Assembly: GCF_006170445.1 (NCBI RefSeq)
Contig: NZ_VCNA01000008.1
Location: forward strand, 124,001-188,000
Direction of reading: 5' to 3'
Source: Brevibacillus dissolubilis
Lineage (GTDB): Bacteria; Bacillota; Bacilli; Brevibacillales; Brevibacillaceae
DNA length: 64,000 bases
The position numbers were made by a program, and so were the translations under genes. Each line of letters opens with the position of its first letter. The first letter of the stretch is position 1. Shown piece by piece: positions 25,793 through 33,051 of this stretch. The notes under the pieces are model-generated. The model made no database searches. It was not told where the DNA came from and saw only the letters and a program-made list of their open reading frames with translations.

Positions 25793-26719
25793 TTATTTCA
25801 CCAGATAGATGGAACTAATTCCGTAGTACTCGCCAGCCGCAGTTGTCGGCCAATCATATACGATCAACCGCTTGAACACTCCCTCCAGCTCAATCTGATT
25901 GCTGCCTCCGGTCGTTTTGCGGCTGATTCCCGTCACTTCAAGCTGGGTGTATCCCCGGATCACAGCCGTTCCAATGCCCGTACTGTCCATCGAATACTGG
26001 ACGACCGGAGTGATGATTTTCGCTTTTCCAGACCCCTGTTGGATCCGGTTCTCCAGGGCAGTCATCACGGAGTCCAGATCAATCTCAGGTGCGGTGGAGC
26101 GAATCTCCCCTACTTTTGGTGTAACTCCAGTGTAATCATGTTCAATCCAATTGACTGCCTCATCCGGCCCCATCCCACCATCCGCATTCGGGTGAATCAA
26201 AAACAGCTTCCCTGATGATGGGGATTTCAGATCAATCTTCAGACGATAGGTCTTGTCATCCATCTTGCTGTTAGGTACCGCCGTGTAATCAATCGAGATC
26301 GGAACCATCTTTTCCGCTTGAGATACCGCCCCCCACTCTGCTGTAGCGCTCGCATCCACTACCCGACCTGTACCAAAAATCATAGGAAACAGAATCGGGA
26401 CCGTCCCCCCACAGTAGAGCCTCATCGTTTTTCCCGAATAGTTGGTGTGACAGACATACCTCGGATCATTCAAATTGGCAGAAGCAACCGAATAGGCCAT
26501 GTTGTTGGCGCGAAGCGTTCGGGCCAGCGGTGGAGACAGGTTCTTATCCTCAGGCAAAAACTGCGCACCGGCTAATACCGCCAAGTCGGTTGCATTTTGG
26601 ACTTTTGCATGGTAATACGTCATCCTGCCATAGTCGACCACAAAAGCAAGAATGAGAACAAACACAACTAAAGCCGCAGCAAACAAGACTGCAACTTGTC
26701 CACGGATATCCTTTTTCAA
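25793..26719 (-). CDS. TadG-like protein with N-terminal pilin-like helix
   Basis: 308 aa. The N-terminus KKDIRGQVAVLFAAALVV, then FAFVVDYGRM, matches the TadG/Tad-like Flp-pilus membrane segment (Pfam TadE/Tad_C relatives). The large extracellular part contains a single Cys pair (CHTN, LYCGG) and no clear vWA MIDAS. I chose TTG 26719, with AAAGGAGGG upstream. The ATG at 26740 lies on the wrong side of that ribosome site. Probably a minor or tip pilus component. Confidence 0.75.
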   Translation of the reverse strand: MKKDIRGQVAVLFAAALVVFVLILAFVVDYGRMTYYHAKVQNATDLAVLAGAQFLPEDKNLSPPLARTLRANNMAYSVASANLNDPRYVCHTNYSGKTMRLYCGGTVPILFPMIFGTGRVVDASATAEWGAVSQAEKMVPISIDYTAVPNSKMDDKTYRLKIDLKSPSSGKLFLIHPNADGGMGPDEAVNWIEHDYTGVTPKVGEIRSTAPEIDLDSVMTALENRIQQGSGKAKIITPVVQYSMDSTGIGTAVIRGYTQLEVTGISRKTTGGSNQIELEGVFKRLIVYDWPTTAAGEYYGISSIYLVK

Positions 26720-26842
26720 CCATTTCCCTCCTTTCTGCATCCCTACAATATAAGCACCAAAAAAGAGGAATGATACAAGACTCACCCGATACGCTGTAAT
26801 AACGGGCTTTTTTGCGCTCGCATCAAGAGAGAGGTGAGTCAC

Positions 26843-28471
26843 ATGCACAAACTGCCCCAAGGCGTCACGATCACCCGGATCATCAACTACCTGCGCCGCT
26901 CCCGTGAAGATGTCGAGCGGGAAGCACGCACTGGCGAAGACACCATCACCATGCAAAAATCAGTCATGGACCGCGTGCTCGCCGACTACGGACTCCCTTA
27001 TGACCAGGTCATCGAGATCGGCAGCGGGGATAAGATCGAGACTCGTCCTGTCTTTCAGCAGGTGATCCGCGATCTCGAATCAGGCCGCTACAACTGCATC
27101 GCCGTCAAAGAAATCTCCCGTCTGACGCGCGGCGATTTTAAAGATTATGGCATCGTCTATGAGCTGATCCGGCAAAAGCGCATCTATATCATCACCCCGT
27201 ACCGCATCTACGACCCCAAAAATGCTCACGACATGCGCCAAATCCGCTTTGAGATGTTCCTCTCCCGCGAGGAATTCGAGATCATCCGTGAGCGCATGCA
27301 AGGGGCCAAGTACTCCTACGCCATGTCCGGCAAATTCATGGGCTCCACCCCTGCCTACGGCTACCTCGTCCATCCCAAGACCCAGCACCTCGAACCCGAC
27401 ACCGAAAAAGCCCCCATCGTCCGCATGATCTTCGACCTCTATCTCCACGGCATCCCGGACAAAGAGATGAGCGACAAAGCGATCGCCACCTATCTCACCC
27501 GCGCCGGCATTCCCTCCCCCAGCGGACTCCCCGCCTGGAACGCCTCCACCATCAAAAACATCCTGCACAATCCCGTCTACATCGGCGAAATCCGCTACAG
27601 CACCTCCACTGAGATCAACAAACGGCGCAAACCGAAGCCACGCGACGAGTGGATCGTAATTCCCGACGCACACGAACCGCTCATCTCCCTGGAGATATTT
27701 GAAGCCGCCATGCAAAAAAGAGCCAGCAGCCGCCCCGCCCCCTCTACCCGCTTCGACTGTGAAACCAGCGAGCTATCCAGCCTGATCCGCTGTACCGCCT
27801 GCGGCCATAAGATGATCCGCCAAGCCACGACCACCCACTACCGCAAAAAGGACGGCTCCGTCAGCCGATATGAAAAAGAAATCCTCTGGTGCACCACAGT
27901 CGGCTGCACCTATGTCAAATACCGTGCGGTTGAAGCGATGATTCTGCACCTTTTACAGGAATATCCGCCACCAGACCCCGAACTGCTGCACAGCATGCTC
28001 GATGAACACCAGCAACAGGCCGAGTCCGAGTCATCCAAAGACACCCCATCCAACCAGTTGACCACCCTGCATGCCCGTCAGGCTGAGCTGACCGAGCAGC
28101 TTCGTTTTATTTATAAAAGCTATGAATCCCAGATCTATTCCGAGCAAGAATTCATCACCCGCCGCCAAGAGCTCCAAGATGAATTGACCCGGCTCGAACA
28201 GCTGATCCTGCGTACCGAACCGGTTCCCGTGACCGCTTCTTGCTCGTCTAATGAAAGAACTCGCTTCGATCCGCAAGAAATCCGCAAGCTCTGCACCTCC
28301 TGGCCCTCCCTCTACCGTGCCCTGCCAAGCCCTGCCGACAAAAACAAGCTCCTGCGCCAGCTCATCGAATCGATCCAACTGACCCGTCTGCAAAAAGGGC
28401 GCGGGAATCAGCCATCACGGTTTACTCTGTCGGTGACAGCCCGCATGACCTTGTTAGAAGCGTCTTCGTAG
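26843..28471 (+). CDS. Large serine recombinase (site-specific integrase/invertase)
   Basis: 542 aa. Resolvase catalytic domain residues about 8-150 with nucleophile Ser20 in NYLRRSRED and the KEISRLTRGDFKDYG arginine block. The Recombinase domain follows at about 165-290 (GYLVHP, AWNASTIKNILHNPVYIG). Then a zinc-ribbon (CTACG near 315, CTTVGC near 353) and a coiled coil (about 400-450). All features of an active phiC31-type recombinase are present. No phage genes accompany it. It lies 100 bp from the C-terminal protease half and 340 bp from the right junction. ATG 26843 behind AGAGAGGTGAG. Confidence 0.93.
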   Translation: MHKLPQGVTITRIINYLRRSREDVEREARTGEDTITMQKSVMDRVLADYGLPYDQVIEIGSGDKIETRPVFQQVIRDLESGRYNCIAVKEISRLTRGDFKDYGIVYELIRQKRIYIITPYRIYDPKNAHDMRQIRFEMFLSREEFEIIRERMQGAKYSYAMSGKFMGSTPAYGYLVHPKTQHLEPDTEKAPIVRMIFDLYLHGIPDKEMSDKAIATYLTRAGIPSPSGLPAWNASTIKNILHNPVYIGEIRYSTSTEINKRRKPKPRDEWIVIPDAHEPLISLEIFEAAMQKRASSRPAPSTRFDCETSELSSLIRCTACGHKMIRQATTTHYRKKDGSVSRYEKEILWCTTVGCTYVKYRAVEAMILHLLQEYPPPDPELLHSMLDEHQQQAESESSKDTPSNQLTTLHARQAELTEQLRFIYKSYESQIYSEQEFITRRQELQDELTRLEQLILRTEPVPVTASCSSNERTRFDPQEIRKLCTSWPSLYRALPSPADKNKLLRQLIESIQLTRLQKGRGNQPSRFTLSVTARMTLLEASS

Positions 28472-28530
28472 TCCGTACGGCTTTCATATTTCAGACAACT
28501 TTTCGCGCCTTCATACTTTTCACCCCACGA

Positions 28531-28569
28531 AAAAAGGCAATCCCCCATGCAAAAGGGATTGCCTTCTTC
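28531..28569. terminator. Bidirectional terminator between recombinase and protease half
   Basis: AAAAAGGCAATCCC pairs with GGGATTGCCTTCTT around a short loop. Confidence 0.75.
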
Positions 28570-28574
28570 CGTTC

Positions 28575-28805
28575 TTAGAGCACCTCTGTGAGCCGTTTTT
28601 TAATGGAGTCGATGCCGATGGCAAACCCTAAGCATTGACTCGATTGAATAATAAATGCGTTCAGCCCGATTACTTCACCATGCAGGTTGATTAACGGGCC
28701 ACCGCTATTCCCCGGATTGATCGCCGCATCCGTCTGAAAAACGTCTTCATACAGACGTTTTGCGATTTGCAGCCGACGGTCTTTGGCACTGATAATACCA
28801 GCCGT
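28575..28805 (-). pseudogene. HtrA-like serine protease, C-terminal half, on the opposite strand from its N-terminal half
   Basis: 76 codons plus stop, with no start of its own. Reads [18 protein letters not shown], then [16 protein letters not shown] with the catalytic Ser, then VIGLNAF and [13 protein letters not shown] to a natural stop. It begins exactly where the half at 16571 ends in family alignment (GLENSVT then AGIISA). The 5' end abuts the CAGAC core (complement at 28806-28810). Not expressed as such in this orientation unless fused. Confidence 0.85.
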
Positions 28806-28830
28806 GTCTGGATGTATACGACCACATCCA
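28790..28830 (-). other. Right hybrid recombination site (attR-like)
   Basis: Read on the minus strand: GGATGTGGTCGTATACATCC (ending with the first C of the core), CAGAC at 28810-28806, then ACGGCTGGTATTATC of the protease gene. Placing its left arm against the right arm of the left site gives a palindrome of two 20-base arms (16 matches) around the core. Confidence 0.8.
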
Positions 28831-28834
28831 AACG

Positions 28835-28996
28835 TTACTGGTCGATCCCCGGCAACACCGCTTCTTTGGAGAACGCGATCAAATATACTTCGCTGCCCTC
28901 TTGGTTGAGCTGTTGCTCCAGCTGTTGCAGATGCTGGAGCTGCTGATCGTTGAGTTCGGCGAGTGGTATGCGGTCGAGATGGTTTTTCTTATCCAT
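28835..28996 (-). CDS. 53-aa Gln-rich small protein next to the right junction
   Basis: ATG 28996 behind GGAGGG, 53 residues. A Leu/Gln-rich helix ([20 protein letters not shown]) is followed by a strand-like end ([14 protein letters not shown]). The stop codon is a few bases outside the attR arm. The ribosome site and amphipathic helix support coding. Function unknown; it points toward the junction, and its other neighbour is the iron cluster. Confidence 0.6.
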   Translation of the reverse strand: MDKKNHLDRIPLAELNDQQLQHLQQLEQQLNQEGSEVYLIAFSKEAVLPGIDQ

Positions 28997-29139
28997 AAAA
29001 ATCCCTCCACAATGGGCATGGTATGAATGATCTGAGTCAGTACATATCCTGCCCTGCCGCATCCCCTGTGATTCATTCCGTCCATCTGTCGGTGAATACG
29101 CTTCTCGTCCCGATTGTTAACGTACCGTTCCCATCGGCT

Positions 29140-29424
29140 CTACGCGACCCCCTGCGGCAATGCCTTGGCAATCGCCGAGCAGGAACGCTTACAGAACATG
29201 ATCGGCAGCGCACGGTCTTTTGCCTGGCTTTTCACCGTTTTAGCGATGTTGTGGTTGACGAAATCCGTAAGAACGAGAATCATTTTCACTCCAGTCGGGA
29301 TTTTTACACCTGCTTCAGAGCTCTTGCGCCCTGTGACATGATGAATCTCCTGGTATCCTGCGTCCTGCAAAAGGTTCGTGATATTGCCCAATCGGTCTCC
29401 ACCGACGATAAGAATAGCTGACAT
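29140..29424 (-). CDS. DUF2325 family protein
   Basis: 94 aa Rossmann-like small protein: SAILIVGGDRLGNITNLL at the N-terminus, HVTGRKSS, ILVLTDFVNHNI, and LPIMFCKRSCSAIAKAL at the C-terminus with two cysteines. This is the DUF2325 pattern. ATG behind AAGGAGGAAACAC. It is divergent from the encapsulin operon across a double Fur box, so probably iron regulated. Molecular function unknown. Confidence 0.88.
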   Translation of the reverse strand: MSAILIVGGDRLGNITNLLQDAGYQEIHHVTGRKSSEAGVKIPTGVKMILVLTDFVNHNIAKTVKSQAKDRALPIMFCKRSCSAIAKALPQGVA

Positions 29425-29555
29425 GTTGTGTTTCCTCCTTGTTATAAAAAACGGGTGTGATGTTCGTTTCGTAGCCGTTGTGCTGCTTGTTACCGTGTCA
29501 TCTGACTGATCAACCATGCTGTGTATGTAAACGAAGATGTGTTTTATTTTCTAAT

Positions 29556-29592
29556 TGAGAATAAGTATCACTCTCATTGATAAATATTATCA
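29556..29592. promoter_or_regulatory. Two Fur-type boxes in the DUF2325/encapsulin divergent region
   Basis: TGAGAATAAGTATCA (29556-29570) and TGATAAATATTATCA (29578-29592) match the 7-1-7 Fur consensus TGATAATNATTATCA with two and one or two differences. The second overlaps a minus-strand promoter candidate TTGTCA-N17-TAATAT reading toward DUF2325. Confidence 0.75.
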
Positions 29593-29667
29593 TTCCCAAT
29601 TCGATTTGACAATACTCTCCATGATAAGTTTTGCAACTTGTAAAAGAATATTGATGAGCGTACTACC

Positions 29668-29697
29668 TTGCTCCCGACAATCCGGCAACAGTATAAT
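29668..29697 (+). promoter_or_regulatory. Candidate promoter of the encapsulin operon
   Basis: TTGCTC at 29668, 18 bases, TATAAT at 29692-29697, 34 bases before the GTG start. An alternative TTGACA at 29606-29611 lies nearer the Fur boxes but lacks a good -10. Confidence 0.5.
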
Positions 29698-29731
29698 AAA
29701 AGCTACTACATCGCAAAGGAGGTGGAGTTTC

Positions 29732-30340
29732 GTGCAGGAACTCTCTCTGCTCCACACGATTTTTACGCGTACCAAGGATGGCATCGGTACGTTCCGCAAC
29801 ATGATTCAGCCGCTGATTGACCATGCCACGGACGAGCATACCAAGCTGTATTATCATCATATCTCCGAGGAAGAGGAACAGCGCTTAGAACGGCTTGACG
29901 AACTGATTCCTTATCTGGAGAAGCTGATCAAGGAAGGCAAGCTCGATCAACTGAGCGACCGCGACCTGTCGCGTCTTCTCTCGGATCTGCACTTGGAGCG
30001 CTTCGGCTTACATAACTTCCGCGAGCATCTTGAATTGGCTCTGTATGAGTTTAAGGAAGGTGACGTGCGTGAACAGCTCAACACCATGCGGGAAGCTACC
30101 CAGCAGGATTATCTGAAAATCAAAGACATCATGGCAGAGATGGCAGAACGCTTCTCTGATGCTGTACCAAACCGGATCGCCCAGTCTTACACCCAAGACC
30201 ACGATCACGGCCATGACGTACATCAGGTGGATCACTTCCATGCATCTCAACAAAGCACACCGGCCCCATCCTCTTCTGCTTCATCCGCTTCCATCCCGGC
30301 CAAAAAAGGTCTAACCGTCGGCAGTCTCAAACAAAAATAG
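29732..30340 (+). CDS. IMEF-type encapsulin cargo (iron-mineralising ferritin-like protein)
   Basis: 202 aa. A helical-bundle core (residues 1-145) carries Glu/His-rich iron-site helices (DHATDEHTKLYYHHISEEEEQR; FGLHNFREHLELALYEF). It is the Iron-Mineralizing Encapsulin-associated Firmicute family. Next comes a His/Asp-rich linker (QDHDHGHDVHQVDHFH), a Ser/Pro/Ala stretch, and the C-terminal encapsulin targeting peptide LTVGSLKQK. It would be loaded inside the shell and oxidise Fe(II). GTG 29732 behind AAAGGAGGTGG; the frame upstream to 29555 overlaps the Fur region and is not coding. 22 bp before the shell gene. Confidence 0.9.
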   Translation: MQELSLLHTIFTRTKDGIGTFRNMIQPLIDHATDEHTKLYYHHISEEEEQRLERLDELIPYLEKLIKEGKLDQLSDRDLSRLLSDLHLERFGLHNFREHLELALYEFKEGDVREQLNTMREATQQDYLKIKDIMAEMAERFSDAVPNRIAQSYTQDHDHGHDVHQVDHFHASQQSTPAPSSSASSASIPAKKGLTVGSLKQK

Positions 30341-30362
30341 AACACTCTTATTGGAGGAACCT

Positions 30363-31211
30363 ATGGATAAATTACGCAAATTCCCCGATTCCCCTCTCTC
30401 CCACCAAGAGTGGCAGCAGCTGGACGAAACCGTCATCGAAATGGCGCGCCGTCAACTAGTCGGTCGCCGCTTCATCGACATCTACGGTCCACTGGGTGAA
30501 GGGATTCAAACGATTACGAATGATATTTACGATGAGTCCCGCTTCGGCGGTCTCAACCTGCGCGGTGAGTCGCTTGAGCTGACCCAGCCAAGCCGCCGTG
30601 TCAGCCTGACCATCCCGATCCTGTACAAAGACTTCATGCTCTACTGGCGCGATGTGGCCCAAGCCCGCACCCTCGGTATGCCGCTCGACATGAGTGCAGC
30701 CGCCAACGGTGCCGCTGGAACTGCACTGATGGAAGACGATCTGATCTTCAACGGCTCCAGCGAGTTCGACCTCCCTGGCCTGATGAATGTCAAAGGCCGC
30801 CTCACTCACCTCAAAAGCGACTGGATGGAATCCGGCAATGCTTTTGCTGATGTGGTGGAAGCCCGCAATAAGCTCTTGAAAATGGGTCACAGCGGTCCAT
30901 ACGCGATGGTTGTCTCCCCTGAGCTGTATTCGCTTCTCCATCGTGTTCACAAAGGAACCAATGTACTGGAGATCGACCATATCCGCAATCTCGTGACAGA
31001 TGGTGTATTCCAATCCCCAATGATCAAAGGACGTTCCGGTGTCATCGTAGCAACAGGCCGTCATAACCTAGACCTTGCGATTGCGGAAGATTTTGATACA
31101 GCGTTCCTCGGGGATGAACAGATGAACAGTCTGTTCCGTGTTTATGAATGCGTAGCACTGCGGATCAAGCGTCCGAGCGCGATTTGCACGATCGAAGAAA
31201 TGGAAGCGTAG
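30363..31211 (+). CDS. enc: Encapsulin shell protein (family 1, HK97-fold)
   Basis: 282 aa, usual length for large T=4 IMEF shells. Landmarks: N-terminal LSHQEWQQLDETVIEMARRQLVGRRFIDIYGPLGEG, E-loop region, DDLIFNG, GLMNV, GPYAMVVSP, and the C-terminal DFDTAFLGDEQMNSLFRVYECVALRI. Self-assembles into a nanocompartment that stores iron through the cargo encoded just upstream. ATG behind TTGGAGGAAC. The operon is flanked by Fur boxes and followed by type B elements. No ferredoxin gene is seen. Confidence 0.95.
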   Translation: MDKLRKFPDSPLSHQEWQQLDETVIEMARRQLVGRRFIDIYGPLGEGIQTITNDIYDESRFGGLNLRGESLELTQPSRRVSLTIPILYKDFMLYWRDVAQARTLGMPLDMSAAANGAAGTALMEDDLIFNGSSEFDLPGLMNVKGRLTHLKSDWMESGNAFADVVEARNKLLKMGHSGPYAMVVSPELYSLLHRVHKGTNVLEIDHIRNLVTDGVFQSPMIKGRSGVIVATGRHNLDLAIAEDFDTAFLGDEQMNSLFRVYECVALRIKRPSAICTIEEMEA

Positions 31212-31220
31212 GGTTTGTTG

Positions 31221-31499
31221 TTTAAAAAGCATATGTGGTTCGTGTGGGAGAGCAGGCGACTTTTCAGCTGCTCTCCTTTTTTGCAACCCCGCAAGGGGGA
31301 TTGACTGGCCGCTGCGAATGATTCTCTGGGAGGCATGTGCAAAAAAAGCTTACTCGAAGAGGATTGAAGTTTGCCCTAGGGGCATATTCGGGGGAGAGTT
31401 CCCAGAGAATCATTCGCAGCTGGGTCGGGTTGCAAAGAGGGTCGCAGCTGAAAAGTCGCCTGCTCTCTGACGGGAGTGGTGAGGGATATGCTTTTTAAA
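31221..31499. repeat. Type B multi-stem palindromic element, copy B2
   Basis: Outermost 14-bp arms at 31221-31234 and 31486-31499. Perfect 23-bp arms at 31248-31270 and 31445-31467. Inner 21-bp arms around 31311 and 31400, and TTGCAACCC/GGGTTGCAA pairing between them. The core with GGATTGAAGTTTGCCC is in the reverse orientation to B3. 31500-31701 between B2 and B3 shows no gene. Confidence 0.85.
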
Positions 31500-31701
31500 A
31501 AAATGAGGGAGAGAATGGGATGAAAAGATAAAAGACGAGAGATAAATGAAAAAAGATCATTACAAACAGATAACGTTTGATAAAAATAAAAAGCATGAAA
31601 AACCGTAAAAACCGTGCCATGTGGGCTTTTACCGCTTTTCATGCTTTTTCATGCAGTTAATCTTTTTCATGCTTTTGTCCCTCTATTTATACTTACTCCG
31701 T

Positions 31702-32010
31702 ATTGCGTAATTTTTTATACGCTGGATTCCTTGACAGCTGTCGGAGAGCAGGCGATTTTCAAGATGGCGACCCTCTTTTGCAACCCTGCCCAGCGGAGAA
31801 TGATTTTCTGGGAACAGCTTCCTGAATCATCTTCAAGGGCAAACTTCAATCCTCTTCGAATAAGCCTTTTTTGCCCATGCTCCCAGAAAAGCATTCGCAG
31901 CGGACTTCCCCCTCCCCCTTGCGGGGTTGCAAAAAAGGAGAGCAAGCTTGAAAATCGCCTGCTCTCCCCCACTAAAACCCGAGAATCCATCTTATATAAA
32001 ATTACGCAAT
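31702..32010. repeat. Type B multi-stem palindromic element, copy B3 (opposite orientation to B2)
   Basis: Outermost arms ATTGCGTAATTTT-like at 31702 and 31994. Perfect 21-bp arms at 31743-31763 and 31947-31967. Imperfect inner arms near 31793 and 31880. Core GGGCAAACTTCAATCC, then TTTTTTGCCC. Its right edge touches the stop codon of the 32002 gene. The 21-bp arm nearly matches the arm of B2. Confidence 0.85.
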
Positions 32011-32472
32011 GCGTACCACTTTCGACTCTTTTTCAGCAACAAGGAAAGGCACATCAACATGCTGACGGGCGACATCAAGACCGATATCCTCCACCAACAT
32101 CATCACTTCTTCGCGGAACGGAACCGTACAGCTGCCTTCGTTCAGTTCACAAAGGCGCTTGAGGTGCTTAATCCGCTCCTCCACCTTCTTTTCACGCATG
32201 CAAGGGTTCTGCAGATCTGAGACATTCACATGGTTGGCGTCCATGATCATGCTGATATCATTGATATGAACAATGACACGCTTGCAGTCTTCCGTGAAGA
32301 AGCCAAGGGAGCAGAATTGAGCATCAGACATTTCCAGACGGGTAATCACGGCGTTTTTGAACTCTTCGCCGGATCGCAGACGGATCATGCTGGCTTCGAG
32401 GGCGCCACCAATTTTACGCTCGTTGCTGATGACAGTATGCATGTCTGTATAGCCATTAATCTGATATCTCAT
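32002..32472 (-). CDS. Unknown protein under Fur-box control
   Basis: 156 aa, ATG 32472 behind AAGGGGATTCCG. No family recognised. The N-terminal half is beta-rich (YQINGYTDMHTVISNE, then FKNAVITRLEMSD, then KRVIVHINDISMIMDA). The C-terminal half is helical with three Cys (NPCMREKKVEERIKHL, KRLCELNEGSC). No signal peptide. Two near-consensus Fur boxes upstream make it a likely member of the same iron regulon as the encapsulin, toward which it converges. Confidence 0.75.
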   Translation of the reverse strand: MRYQINGYTDMHTVISNERKIGGALEASMIRLRSGEEFKNAVITRLEMSDAQFCSLGFFTEDCKRVIVHINDISMIMDANHVNVSDLQNPCMREKKVEERIKHLKRLCELNEGSCTVPFREEVMMLVEDIGLDVARQHVDVPFLVAEKESKVVRIA

Positions 32473-32519
32473 CGGAATCCCCTTCCCTGTTGCACATGAT
32501 TCGTGAATACGCTTCAAGT

Positions 32520-32574
32520 GATAGTGATTATCATTACCTTTTCCAATTATGATCATATAATGAGAATCATTATT
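32520..32574. promoter_or_regulatory. Two Fur-type boxes upstream of the 156-aa gene
   Basis: GATAGTGATTATCATTACC (32520-32538) and TATAATGAGAATCATTATT (32556-32574) each match the 19-bp GATAATGATAATCATTATC consensus at 16 positions. A third weaker copy (TAGTGAGAATGATTTTTA) starts at 32581. The stretch 32600-33051 holds no supported gene. Confidence 0.8.
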
Positions 32575-33051
32575 AGTCAATAGTGAGAATGATTTTTATT
32601 TGCGATTTACATAATGAGTGTGTACTGATTTATATTTTGGCTTTATATATGATGTTTATGCGTAAAAAAAGGTGGTTCATTTGAGCGATTGAGCAAGACT
32701 AGTTTCGAGACGGATCGCATTGTCGAGCTAATACTGGATTCGGTTGTGGATTGTATAGGCCATTTTATGTATATGTAGGCGATTGTCAGGGCGTGTTCGT
32801 ATAGATGGAAAATGGGCAGATGACTCAGAACTTTGGTGGTTGGTGTCGGGGGATTATGTATCAACAGGTAGGAATTTTTGAACGCGGCTTGTGAGCGGGT
32901 GAATCTCGTAAATGTACCGTTTTTTGGAAAAGCATGTACAGGTACACACAGATCCCTCAAAAGAAGAAGTTCCTCCACAAAAAAAGAGGAAGAAAAGGAT
33001 CACTCCCCTGCTTCCTCGTGTTGTATCATTCAATTTTTTGCAGGATATAGC

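Larger units (their letters stand above)
17055..28810. mobile_element. Putative invertible segment carrying the Tad pilus locus and a large serine recombinase
   Basis: Bounded by inverted copies of a hybrid site sharing CAGAC. The two halves of one protease gene lie outside the left end (+) and just inside the right end (-). It contains a 51-aa ORF, a DUF192 protein, tadE, a kinase-like protein, tadC, tadB, cpaF, cpaE, cpaB, cpaA, three flp genes, a tadG-like gene and the recombinase. Inversion of the intervening DNA restores the protease frame and at the same time rebuilds a palindromic attP at the right end. Whether it still flips cannot be told from one sequence. Confidence 0.75.

Noticed and set aside
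17055-28810. Ordinary prophage-style integration into the protease gene
   Set aside because: Integration would leave both gene halves on the same strand; here the second half is inverted and inside the right boundary.
32643-32978. 111-codon minus-strand ORF between the Fur-regulated gene and mtnE
   Set aside because: No ribosome site, no recognisable pattern, AT-rich intergenic composition.
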